DNA from: Sphaeroforma sirkka
Lineage: Eukaryota > Opisthokonta > Ichthyosporea > Ichthyophonida
Assembly: GCA_001586965.3 (NCBI GenBank)
Contig: LUCW03000232.1
Location: forward strand, 1 to 39,804
DNA: 39,804 bases
Direction of reading: 5' to 3'
The translations under genes were made by a program, and so were the position numbers. The notes under the pieces were generated by a model. The model was not told where the DNA came from. It did not search any database and saw only the letters and a program-made list of their open reading frames with translations. Position 1 is the first letter of the stretch; each line of letters starts with the position of its first letter. Below are positions 1 to 8,692 of the stretch, one piece after another.

Positions 1-320
1 TTTATGTATAATTTTAACTCTACTATTCGAGCATCCTCTAAGGTCCAACCGTATCATCGGTTCTTTCACACTTCTCGCTTGTACACGCTGGCTGGATGAA
101 CCATAGCTCCTATGTATGGAAAGGAGCAACCTCTGGAGTATCCAGGAAAGGGAGTAGAGTCCTGAGATACATAATTGACAACATTGGATTGTTGAAGTAT
201 CTTCTTCAGTTGTTTCGCAACTCCTGGCTGTTCTTTAAGCAGCGCTTTAAGTAGTTGAGTGCGAGCTTCAGGTTCTCTTAGAGTTTTGAGTCTTTGATCC
301 ATGGCCTTAGCTAGTTCCAT
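1..320 (-). pseudogene. Pol linker and start of integrase (family A copy 1)
   Basis: This continues the RNase H/DIRS-module frame after a one-base shift near 312-320, where a T run is one base shorter than in copy 2. It encodes a basic, charged linker rich in K, E and Q. In copy 2 the same linker leads into an integrase zinc-binding domain with HNLTH and a CTDC pair; here the window ends at about the HNLTH position. Several small insertions near 66-150 disrupt the frame relative to copy 2. The identification rests mainly on alignment to 33103-33558. Confidence 0.7.
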
Positions 321-1264
321 GTTTTACGATCTAATGCCGTTTCAATCGGCATTACCTCGACTGCAATCTTGTTGGGTGCATGTGTTGTACGAGTCTTGAG
401 CTTTTGTTCAAACTCTTTAGACTCCTCTAGTTTAGCTAAGAATTCGGTTGAGGGTTTCCACTTAGTGGTACCTGCAGGACCGATGCGACAAACAATGGTG
501 TGTTTCCAAGGCGTCTTCTTAATAGAATAGGATCCCTGATACAAGAACGTGTCGGTTTCACGGTCGACATAAATAGGTTCGTCTTGAATCATATTAATTA
601 AATCACGTATCCATGGGTCGGAGTTACGTAAGGGACAACACAGCGTAATGGTAGATTTAGTAATATTAACATAATTTAACAACTGTGCGATAAGTTGACA
701 AGGTGGGTTAGCCCACGCATTATGCTTTGATAAGTCAAGCTGAAATGCATCACCTTTAGGATGAGTCAACGACCTATATTCAGAAACCTGTTTGTTATGT
801 TCTGCGGCGAACATATCAACAGTAAATGGACCCCATCGTGATTGAGCGAGGTTAAACCATTTCTTATTTAGCATCCAATCGGTTGCTAATAACTCCTTGA
901 CTGTTTTCTGGTAGTCGGGCACAAGTCGAGAGAGCATGTCAGGAAGATGGTTATGTATTCCTGGTATGTGTGTTATATTAAAAGCGAACTTGGCAATAAT
1001 GTCATGCCAGCGGCTCACCAACTGTGAATCAGGGTTCATATCTTTTAAGTATGTTAAAGACTTTTGATCACAGGCGACAGTAAAGTAACTTCCATAAAGG
1101 TAGTCTTTAAACTGTCTTAGCGCAGTAACTATAGCAAGGAGCTCTTGTTTAACGGTAGGGTAATTCCGTTGACTCTTATTATAACTCTTGCTAAAGAATT
1201 GTATGTAGCGCGGTTTACCATTTATCGATCTGAAGCGTCGGTTGCTACTTGAATGGGACACCAT
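311..1264 (-). pseudogene. Ty3-like RNase H followed by a DIRS-type (Dam-like) module
   Basis: About 317 codons. The N-terminal third is a Ty3-type RNase H: a FFSKSYNKSQRNYPT block, KQELLAIV (catalytic E), ACDQKSL and, near residue 110, LPDMLSRL. Near residues 148-200 is a second module with TVDMFAAEHNKQ and AWANPPCQLI, resembling the Dam-methyltransferase-like region downstream of RNase H in DIRS-group retrotransposons; NPP would correspond to the methylase NPP[YW] motif. A conserved PWKHTIV block follows. The ATG at 1264 is not a natural start: in pol this would continue from RT through a -1 shift. The first RNase H motif (TDAS) lies in another frame, because 28 bp present in copy 2 are missing here. 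Confidence 0.85.
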
Positions 1265-2657
1265 CCACAGGGTACTGCATGATGGGTGCGTCCATTACTT
1301 TACTTTTGACTAGTTTAAATGCATCATCACATTCTTTAGTCCAAAGCTTTCCCAAAGGTCCTTTGTGCAGCCGTAGGTGACTGAAAGGCTTTAAGTAATG
1401 AGAAAGATGCGGTACCGAATCCGAGAAGAAGTTAACAAACCCACACACAGAGTTCACATCTCTTCCAGTAATTGGTGTTGATAAATCCAACAGAAACTGT
1501 TTCTTGCCAGGATCAATTTCTACCCCTGCTGCAGATACTTTGTAGCCAAGTAAGTGTATAGTATCTTTAGCAAAAGAACACTTGTCTTCGTTAATCTTAA
1601 GTTTAGCATGATTAAGTCGCTTTAAGACTTCTTTAACGAGTTTAGCATGTTCATGTGCTGTCTTTGTAAAGATAACTATATCATCTAAATAGACTGATAC
1701 GTTATACGACAGGTCCGCAAATAGTTCCATCATAACTTGTTGGAAGAAAGAAGGTAACATGTGTAAGCCTTCAGGTGCACCTTTAAACTGGTACTTCTTA
1801 CCTTGCCAAGTAAAGGAAAAGTATTTCCTATGAGGCTCATATATCTGTAGTTGATGGAATGCAGCTTTTAAGTCTATCTTGGAAAAGATAGTCGCACCCT
1901 CCATTTTGCGTAGTATCTCGCTTATCTTAGGTAAGGGAAAACTATGTTGCGGAATTAGTTTGTTGATTGGCGACAGGTCTAGTACTACTCTTGTTTTACT
2001 AAACGTTCCATCAGATTTATATTGATCGACCGCTAAGAGAGCTAAGTTAACTGGGGTTGCATCATAATTGATTTCAATTAGACCCTGTTTTAACCAATCT
2101 TCGATTTGGGTTTTGACAACGTCTTTGTGTCTCCAACTCACGTAGTTATGTGAAGGACACTTTAACTTAGAGAAGTCGACGTTTGTTAAGTCAAGTCTAA
2201 CGTACCCATTAGAGAACTTAAACATACACCAGTCAGTTATTGCAATCTTCCTGTTTTGTATAATTAAGTCCATAATTATATCGGTGAAGTGCGGAATCAT
2301 ATCCTTTGCTTCACCTTCCGGAGGTTTAGGTATCTTTAACATATTATCATCTGACTGATCTTTATTCGGGTCTAGCCCATTAGGCAGACCAGTGAGTGTT
2401 ATACCTAAACTGAGAAGATCAGTCATACCTATAATTAAATCGTATTTCTGAGACATGTCAGTAACGATTAGGTGAGTCTTCACTTCTCTTCTATCTGACA
2501 GCATTATGTGTGCATAGTCAATGGCTTGTTCGCAAGTAGTAACTTTGCCATTTCCCAAGATTAAATCAGTTGTTTCGTTATGGACAGCCATATCTGTAGC
2601 GTAGGCTACTCGGCATGAGATAGCAGAGACTTCAGCCCCTGGATCAAATAGTGCCAT
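1245..2657 (-). CDS. pol: Protease-reverse transcriptase of Ty3-like element A (pol, N-terminal part)
   Basis: A 470-codon open frame. Residues 1-90 are a retropepsin-like aspartic protease: ALFDPGAEVSAIS holds the active site, with DPGA where D[ST]GA is usual, and LIIGMTDLL is the second conserved motif. Residues about 170-440 are a Ty3-type RT: palm motif IFSKIDLKAAFHQL, then FKGAPEGL, catalytic VYLDDIVIFT and the thumb motif HLLGYKVSAAGVEIDPGKK. The stop (TAG, 1245-1247) falls exactly where RNase H should begin, and the RNase H frame is reached by a -1 shift at the preceding AAG. Copy 2 has the same stop at the same place. This frame could still encode an active-looking RT, although the element is broken elsewhere. 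Confidence 0.93.
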   Translation of the reverse strand: MALFDPGAEVSAISCRVAYATDMAVHNETTDLILGNGKVTTCEQAIDYAHIMLSDRREVKTHLIVTDMSQKYDLIIGMTDLLSLGITLTGLPNGLDPNKDQSDDNMLKIPKPPEGEAKDMIPHFTDIIMDLIIQNRKIAITDWCMFKFSNGYVRLDLTNVDFSKLKCPSHNYVSWRHKDVVKTQIEDWLKQGLIEINYDATPVNLALLAVDQYKSDGTFSKTRVVLDLSPINKLIPQHSFPLPKISEILRKMEGATIFSKIDLKAAFHQLQIYEPHRKYFSFTWQGKKYQFKGAPEGLHMLPSFFQQVMMELFADLSYNVSVYLDDIVIFTKTAHEHAKLVKEVLKRLNHAKLKINEDKCSFAKDTIHLLGYKVSAAGVEIDPGKKQFLLDLSTPITGRDVNSVCGFVNFFSDSVPHLSHYLKPFSHLRLHKGPLGKLWTKECDDAFKLVKSKVMDAPIMQYPVDGVPFK

Positions 2658-2767
2658 AACTTTTCTCCATTTACGAAAACTGTTTGAAAGATACGTTCAT
2701 CTCCTTTGGTATAGATTTTATTGAACATTTTCTCATAATCTTGCTCTAGTGCGCACATATGGTACTG

Positions 2768-2968
2768 TCAGTGCTTAACTTGGACGTCCGGTAAGTCCTT
2801 GCAATCCTCTTTGTGCCAACCGTTAGTACCCTTGCAAGTAGCACACTCTTTCATATAGTGTCCAAAATCTGGCTTGCCTGGTGCACACTTAACAGGGTCG
2901 TGTCTACCATTCCACTTGCCATTACGTTTTGTGAGGTTGTAACCACACTTCTTGCAAGGCGCTCTCAC
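2768..2968 (-). CDS. gag: Gag C-terminal zinc-knuckle segment (nucleocapsid-like)
   Basis: Sixty-six codons with two cysteine-histidine clusters: CKKCGY...HDPVKC (C-x2-C-x14-H-x4-C) and CATCKGTNGWHKEDC (C-x2-C-x6-H-x3-C). Nucleocapsid knuckles normally read C-x2-C-x4-H-x4-C, so both are unusual. They lie between capsid and protease, where a retroelement nucleocapsid belongs. The apparent start is only an internal methionine; in the intact family this would be the end of Gag. The deletion near 3000 separates it from the capsid frame. Copy 2 (35941-36141) differs at two residues. Confidence 0.8.
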   Translation of the reverse strand: MRAPCKKCGYNLTKRNGKWNGRHDPVKCAPGKPDFGHYMKECATCKGTNGWHKEDCKDLPDVQVKH

Positions 2969-3960
2969 CTTCTTATCACCTTTCGGTTCGGTAGAAGTAG
3001 ATCATTGATTTTCTTAAAGAGGTTAGCTCCCAGAGCCTCCATCATCTGACAAATTAATAAATATTCGCCAGTATAGGTACGACCACCCATCCGAGTATTC
3101 ATATGTGTCATATGAGCTAGAGCACCTCGAATAGTGGTATCGTTCGCAAAGAACTTGCGAGACTCTAGAAGTTCACGGTCACGTGCATCTTCAAAAAAGG
3201 TGTTAAGTATATTATCACGCAACTGGTGCCAAGGTAGGGCTTTCCAGTTGGGCTCATGAGCCTTCAAGATAGTTCGCCATTCACCTGGCTCACAGAAATG
3301 AATAAAGGCATTCATCATCTGCTTATCCTTAAGGCTGGCAGACTCCTTAAGTTGGTCGAAGGCCTTCAGTGTCTCCACTGTACTCTCATTAGTAGAGAAA
3401 TCGACCTCAGCCTGCGCGTTACCTAGCTGCTTTATAAAGCTTGGCTCTAAGTGTTCACGAGGCTCATGCTCAGTGCTACGGGCTGCTAGTGCCAAGATGG
3501 TGTCTATTTCCTTTCTCTTGTTATCGATTAGATAGCGAATGTTATCCGCTTTCCTATCGTCAAGGTCAGAGTCATTCAATAGACGGTCCTCAAGGACTTG
3601 CATACCAGAGCGTAATAGCCTGAGACGAGTATGTCTGGTTCTCACTTCCTCATCCTCAGGATTAGAGCGGGAACTCTCTAACGAGGTACTGGTGTAGCGA
3701 ATGCCAAAATCGTGATTACCAGGGTTAGTTGGCAAATGAGGGTCGATATTACGAGGATGGTAAGCCTCATCGAGTTCCATACGATCATATCCTCTGACAG
3801 GGTTAGGTTTGTCAAGAGGATGGTCAATGGTAGCATCAGAGCTATAGAGATTAAATTTTGAAATATTTTTTCTCTCCCCAGTGGTAACTGGCTTAGTAGT
3901 AAACATACTGGCTGGTAAACCAGTAGGTATCGGGTTCGAAACTCGGCCCGAATTTTTTTT
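2965..3960 (-). pseudogene. gag: Gag central (capsid-like) region
   Basis: This is the middle of Gag, in a different frame from the N-terminal part because of a T-run length change at 3952-3960. It is a charged, largely helical protein with VRTRHTRLRLLRSGMQ, ESASLKDKQMMNAFIHF and a tail with TYTGEYLLICQMMEALGANL. I identify it as Gag by position between the leader and the zinc knuckles and by alignment to copy 2 (36149-37370), not by a family motif. About 197 bp present in copy 2 (roughly 36172-36370) are missing near 3000, so the capsid-knuckle connection is out of frame. Confidence 0.75.
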
Positions 3961-4606
3961 TCTTCTTCGGTATAGGAAGAATATTAGCCAAGTGGGACAC
4001 GATAGAGGGGTCCACAACTGCTGCTGCCGCTAGCTCCTTCAAGAGCGCTTCAGTGCGGTTCAATTGGCGTCGAGATTGAGAGGATCCAACCACTCGTTGT
4101 CGAGTTATGGCGTCCTCAGCTTCGGCCCCAAGATTTGAGCTGAATGGAATGGCTTCTCTATCGATGGCGAAACCGAAATTTTCGGACAGGTCCAATACTT
4201 CCTTTTCACTCCGGATTTGTGCTGGAGTGTCCTTTAGATGTGGAGTTATAATGCCCCCGACATTCGTATCCACGAATTTTCCAGCCTTTCGACGTTTATC
4301 CCCAATATTTGACGGCACGTGGTCAGGGGGCAAGCTGGGGTCCTGAGCTTCACTCCTAGGTGATACACGGACGCTGGCGAGCCTTTCCGCGGTAGTAGAT
4401 ACCTCTTCTTCCAAGGCTTTAGGATCCGACGAGTCATCCTCAGAATAATCCTCTGTACCAACCTCAGAATTGGCTTCCCCAACAGTTTCCTCGGCAGGCT
4501 CAACTCCAGACAGGCTAGGTGTTTCCACAGGGACCTCAGGAACCTCGGCAGGCTTAGCAGGCTTAGAGCTAGCGGCTCCCTTGCCTTTAGAAGTACCCTT
4601 AGCCAT
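3893..4606 (-). pseudogene. gag: Gag N-terminal region
   Basis: The likely start is the ATG at 4606 (MAKGTSKGKG), 79 bp inside the LTR edge. The frame also runs open upstream to an ATG at 4717, but that lies within the LTR. The product is acidic and low in complexity (runs of E, D, S; EVPEVPVETP), then a SQSRRQLNRTEALLKELAAA segment. It ends in a lysine run where the frame breaks; after that break the frame reads about 20 unrelated residues to a stop at 3893. Copy 2 has the same N-terminus split by an LTR. Confidence 0.75.
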
Positions 4607-4685
4607 AGTATTTTCTGGATAGTAAATCGATGTTAGACAGTCTAGAAGCAGTACACTACTGTAACTACTAAATAACTGAAAAATA

Positions 4686-5286
4686 TGTAAACTTCGATGG
4701 AAATTACTAGGTTTCAAACTATATTAAACTAAAATACAATTTAGTCAGTTAGGATTTAGCAGTGGTAGCTTGTGTAAGAATGATCGGGACTGCCTCTTGT
4801 TAAGAGCCTAAATATCCTCGATCACACAGGGCGTACCTCTAGCTGTTCTTTATTGAATAATTTTCACTAGAAGTACTAAGTGTTCATGACCACATGCCTA
4901 ATTTGTAGATAGACATAATAACGTAAATCACGTTAATACATTAGCTGATATAAATAAAGTTCCATCTGAAGAAAAGTTAAAAAAAGAAAAAGAAAAAGAC
5001 TTATTGGATTTTGGAGATTGGCGGGAGGCCCAAAATCTATAAGTAGTAGTTCGGAGATTATAAAATTTAGTTTATAATATCCTACATCTACTAATGTCTC
5101 AAATAGGTCCAAGTAGATGAGTCATACCAAATACTCAGGCTATTGGAGCCATCAAAGTGAATTTAGAACACTTTGGAAATATTGGAAAAAGAGCTTGTAC
5201 TAAATTATTTAAAATACAAATAAATACCAATGTATTATCTCAATTGATCTTGATATTTTAGACTGACCGGAGGCCGTATTTCTACA
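4686..5286 (-). repeat. LTR of family A (5' LTR of copy 1)
   Basis: A 601-bp unit starting TGTAAACTTCG and ending TTTCTACA on the plus strand, so it has TG...CA ends. Related full or partial copies occur at 5532-5746, 8743-9080, 27579-32843 (interrupted), 32190-32787, 32862-32954, 37879-38538, 38724-39325 and 39326-39804. The element sense is minus because Gag begins 79 bp inside it. On that strand a TATA-like TTTATAT lies in the middle. No TGG-type primer-binding site follows the LTR. The right flank GTTT starts LINE sequence. Confidence 0.93.
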
Positions 5287-5531
5287 GTTTGGTATCCGCT
5301 GAACCCAGGGTCTGTTTAAGTCATAATAGAATCCTCCAAGGATTTATGGGTTAGTGGCATAGCGCCAGATGCGGTCGAGGATCCGTAGCAGCCCTTCCGC
5401 TGGTCCATGTAAAGTGAGATACGACCGCAGTAAGTTCTATTGTGCCCGGATTTTGACTTGGAATAGTCGCGCGCGGAATTTTTGCGTAGGTGATACAGTC
5501 GATGGCGATATCGGTTATACCCATGGGAGGG
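5287..5531 (-). mobile_element. LINE fragment, inverted relative to the LINE at 27993
   Basis: The reverse complement of this stretch aligns to about 27993-28240, with roughly nine of ten bases matching by eye, including the block around the shared GGATCC. It is cut off at 5287 by the family-A LTR. Its other edge joins LTR-A sequence at exactly the same junction as at 27984-27993. Confidence 0.8.
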
Positions 5532-5746
5532 GAGACGATATTAGATGTAGGATATTATAAACTAAATTTTATAATATCTAAACTACTACGTACAGGTTTT
5601 GGTCTTCCCGCCTAACTCCAAAATACTATAAGTCTTTTTCTTTTTTTAACTTTTCTTCAGATGGAACTTTATTTATATTAGCTATTGTATCGACTTGACT
5701 TACGTTCTTATGTCTATCTACAAATTAGACATGTGGTCATGAACAC
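5532..5746 (+). repeat. Partial LTR-A joined to the LINE fragment
   Basis: This reads as the reverse complement of LTR-A positions ending at GAGACGATA (5532-5540), the same target word that flanks the LINE at 27984. It shares subfamily differences with the LTR at 27579 (GGCGGGAAGACC, GTACGTAGTAG). The match stops at GAACAC near 5746. Confidence 0.8.
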
Positions 5747-5983
5747 ATGTAGTATATGATAGCATGTGTCCGAGCGTATATGATTAAGAAATGTGGTGTT
5801 ATGCCAAATTTCAACCACACACATAACATCAACCTGACTTAAAATCGATATAACGTTCAAACACTTATCTGTATGTGCTGCGTTGTTCATGTTGAGCTCT
5901 TGTGGGTTGAAGAGCGTCATCCTCATTGGTCCTAACATTGTTCATCATCGGTCAATACTACTGGGCTCTCTTTTTTAACGATG
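5747..5983. other. Unassigned DNA
   Basis: I see no coding pattern, repeat or element edge here. It separates the LTR-A fragment from the end of the minus-strand reading frame at 5984. Confidence 0.4.
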
Positions 5984-7189
5984 TCATCCTGTCGTCGAAG
6001 AGTCTGTCGTGGAAAGCTGAGGCTGCGTATTGTTATTGATCATGTCAGACGATTGTGACGGGGAGACCGTTGGTTTATGAAGTCGTCCGGGTTTCGCACG
6101 CGCTGATTCTTTAGCGTTTGCCGGGATTCGCGGGTAAGGTGAGAAGAGGTTTGCATCATGCTTTGCTTGGCAAGCCTTCTGGAGACGATGCACGGTAGAT
6201 TGAAGGATGTCTGCAGTGCATCCATGCTGCGGGGGAAAAAAAAATGGCGCTCGTTCATGTGTGCAGCGGGCGTCCCGCTGGGTGCGGAGATAATGGATTA
6301 AAGCTGCTTTCGTAGCGTCGGAATGTTGTTGGGAGCGGTGGTCGATGTCTTCGTCAAGCTGCCATTTCCACGTAAGTGCTGCATGTCGTTTCACCTGGGC
6401 GACAGCGTCGCTAGGAACACAAATGCGGATGAAACTGGTGGAGCTTCCGCGGCGATTTGGCTGAGATACCGATTTAGACGGAAAATACCAGAGAAAGTGG
6501 TGGCGATTGAGGACTAGTTGGGCATGCCAGTAGTTTTCAAATACTCATTGGGATGGGGCCTTGCCGTTAGGAAAAATTGCTCGGAAGAAGAGTCATACAG
6601 GAGTTATGTCATCCATTTCATGAAGAGTTTTGTCCGGCATCGGGCGGCCCATCATTTTAGTCAAAAGGTGTTCGAGTACTGGCGGCTGCGGTTGGGACTG
6701 AGATGCTGGTGGGGTCGGGCGTTTTTTAGGGCTCGGGTTTTCAGGTTTGTCCACTTTTGAGCGGTAGCTGGGAGGCTCACAGCTGCTATTGGACGCCTGT
6801 GACTGCGGTCTTTTTGCAGGCGGAGCAGGCGGGCTTGTGGAGCCAAATCGGAAAGTGTCGGGTGTGTCTTTATCTATAGGTACACAGGTTTGGGATTTAA
6901 GGTCCCGGAGTTTGGATTCAAGATTGGTTGTTTTTTGCACAGAGGTTAGTGAGCATTTGGTGCATGGTTGATTTCCATTTGTCATCAGTCAAAGGCTCCT
7001 TGAGATGGGCCAATCATTGTTCGGGGCTGTTAGAGCCGGTCCCAAAATTTGATTGAGATTGGCCTGTAGAGTACAGACCTGGGCAGAGAGGTTTGTGATC
7101 GATTTTTGTATGTCCAATTTCCATTGGTCATTGGGTAAGGAGTCGTTGGGGACGAACGTCTCAATTAGGGATTCGGCCTGGCTCGACAT
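5984..7189 (-). pseudogene. Unidentified 402-codon reading frame broken by three TGA codons
   Basis: From an ATG at 7189 a single frame runs to 5984 and is interrupted only at 6989-6991, 6593-6595 and 6545-6547, each time by TGA. The first 60 residues look like a coiled coil (DQWKLDIQKSITNLSAQ). The centre is rich in proline and serine (STSPPAPPAKRPQSQ; PSPKKRPTPP). The C-terminal part holds an HGCTADILQSTVHRLQKAC segment and ends in a polar tail. I do not recognise the family. The coiled-coil plus basic/proline-rich layout would suit a LINE ORF1 or a Gag-like protein, which is inference. All three TGA codons could come from CGA arginine by C-to-T change. Confidence 0.5.
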
Positions 7190-7430
7190 TTTTCGCGGAT
7201 GTGGGACTGTGGAACTGTGGGACTGTGGGCCCCCAGACTCCCTACTGGGTTTTATTTATTTATTTGTTTTTTATTGAAAAGCCAGATTTTAAGTCAACGT
7301 TTCGGTGGGGTCTGTGGGTTTTTTGAAAGTGGCATTCAGTTCTACGCTGGTGACCTACTGGTTACCGAGATTTACGTTTCGGAGACGAAAATTTGAATCA
7401 AAGGTCCGTCGAAAAAAAAATAAATATGGG
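7190..7430. other. Non-coding spacer with a short GGGACTGTGG tandem repeat
   Basis: GGGACTGTGG/GGAACTGTGG words are repeated at about 7201-7230, followed by T- and A-rich sequence. No gene is seen. Element-B integrase similarity begins at about 7431. Confidence 0.5.
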
Positions 7431-8242
7431 GAAGGTGTAAGAACATAAGCATCTCTGATTTCTGATTCATGCTTCCATGTACGCATCCCATCTGTCCATT
7501 GCAGTAGAAACTCCTGGGAATTATCACCTTGAATGGAGGCCTGTGGTCGAGTATCGAGGATAATTGAATCTCCTCTGTTAGTTGTACTTGATCATTGGTA
7601 GTAAGTTCTTAAGGAGTATTGGCATTTTTTTACGAGTCCAAATAGCTTTTTACTGACCGAGTTAAGATACTCCGGGGCTTTAGTCCCATCATGGTTACAG
7701 ACAAAATATTCTTTGCCCTCCCTGCATACTATTTTTTATGATCCGCCATATGGTGTTGTTATTTTATTTGTTTCATCTTGATAATGGACCATGACAATGT
7801 TTCCTTCCTGGGAGTGTACATACTTTTTTTTAATATATTCGGCCGTATGCTCCGCATATCACCTCTTGATATTGCGCAGCATTAGTGTCTAGTCGTGGCC
7901 TGATTGCTTTTTCTGGATTCTGCAGTGGTACTGTCGTAGTGGGTGCGTTTACTGATGTGTTGTGGTATATATGTTGGTTCTGTCTGCGACCAAAGTACAC
8001 ATTAAATCTCGGTGATTTATGTCGCCTTGAATATGCGAAGCTTGTGACCCAAACCATTTGTACAAAGGAAGTCGCGAACACCTATTGCCTGGGGTTTGTT
8101 TAACGGATTTTCGTAACAATAATATGATGTCTCTATATGATCGATCATTTTCTCATAAGACTTTAGGTTGGTACGGGCTAGAGACGAGGTGTTGTGTCGG
8201 CGCTTGTTCAATGACTTTTGAGAGTATATCTGCTAGTGCTAT
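7431..8242 (-). pseudogene. Integrase C-terminal region of Ty3-like family B, fragment
   Basis: This aligns along its length with 16910-17700. The clearest block is at 7830-8081 (SRRHKSPRFNVYFGRRQNQ), matched by SRRHKSLRFNVYFGSRQNQ at 17291-17524. Nearer 7470-7540 the frame gives FLLQWTDG..TWKHESEI, a chromodomain-like pattern at the end of an integrase. Stops and frame changes show it is dead. The integrase core belonging to it lies at 9357-9779, beyond inserted LTRs. Confidence 0.7.
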
Positions 8243-8692
8243 GTGGGAGACAAAAAAATAAAGTGCAAGTGTATCTAAAGAGTTCTGGTGCGTTCGAATG
8301 AATTTATTTATGATCTCACCCTCAGTTATATACTGATGGTGTTTGTACTAGTGTTCAACCACTTGGGTTGGCCAGGGTAAAAACTCATATGATCAGTATG
8401 AGAAACCTTATGCAGAACACTTTAGCACTCGGATATATTTTCTAGAAATAAATATTTCATATTCGCTGTTACTATACTCAGTCTCGGACCTCGGCTCTCG
8501 GCTAGCCAGTGGCCCGTATCCTATAAATAGAATGATCTGAGAAGAAGTCTCAAATTATTCTTGCGTTCTCTCGGGCTTACCCACCTATACTTATATTAAT
8601 TTGAGAACAAGTCCCAAATTACTCTCGGGCTGACGACGTAAAACGTTATTGATTAACGTATATAGGAATACGTCTACTACTGTAGTCTCTCA
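8243..8692 (+). repeat. LTR of family C
   Basis: A 450-bp unit starting TGTGGGAG and ending CTGTAGTCTCTCA, closely matching 25297-25738. It interrupts the family-B integrase remnant. At its right edge it abuts a second family-C LTR that lacks its first part. No target duplication is obvious across the pair. Confidence 0.8.

Larger units (their letters stand above)
1..5286 (-). mobile_element. Ty3/gypsy-like LTR retrotransposon, family A, copy 1 (3' end outside window)
   Basis: Reading on the minus strand from the 5' LTR at 4686-5286, the order is Gag, zinc-knuckle segment, protease, reverse transcriptase, RNase H, a DIRS-type module and the start of integrase. This is the Ty3/gypsy order, with an extra module between RNase H and integrase. 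A near-identical second copy lies at 32862-39325 in the same orientation; over protease-RT the two differ at only about one base per hundred by eye. Copy 1 is disabled: a frameshift in Gag at a T run near 3952-3960, a deletion of about 197 bp near 3000, a 28-bp deletion at the start of RNase H and small indels near 66-150. It sits directly against LINE sequence at 5287, so it inserted into an older nest. Confidence 0.9.

Noticed and set aside
3930..3960. GGGTTCGAAACTCGGCCCGA resembles a tRNA T-arm or B box
   Set aside because: It lies inside the Gag coding sequence on the other strand, and no A box or cloverleaf can be found around it. The same stretch recurs in copy 2 only because gag does.
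4607..4717. An upstream Gag start within the LTR (ATG at 4717)
   Set aside because: The extension is mostly LTR sequence. The ATG at 4606 lies in the element interior and is followed by a stretch conserved in both copies.
5984..7189. Nuclear genetic code with TGA as a sense codon
   Set aside because: Intact-looking frames use TGG normally, TGA also ends several frames at plausible ends, and CGA-to-TGA mutation explains the pattern more simply.
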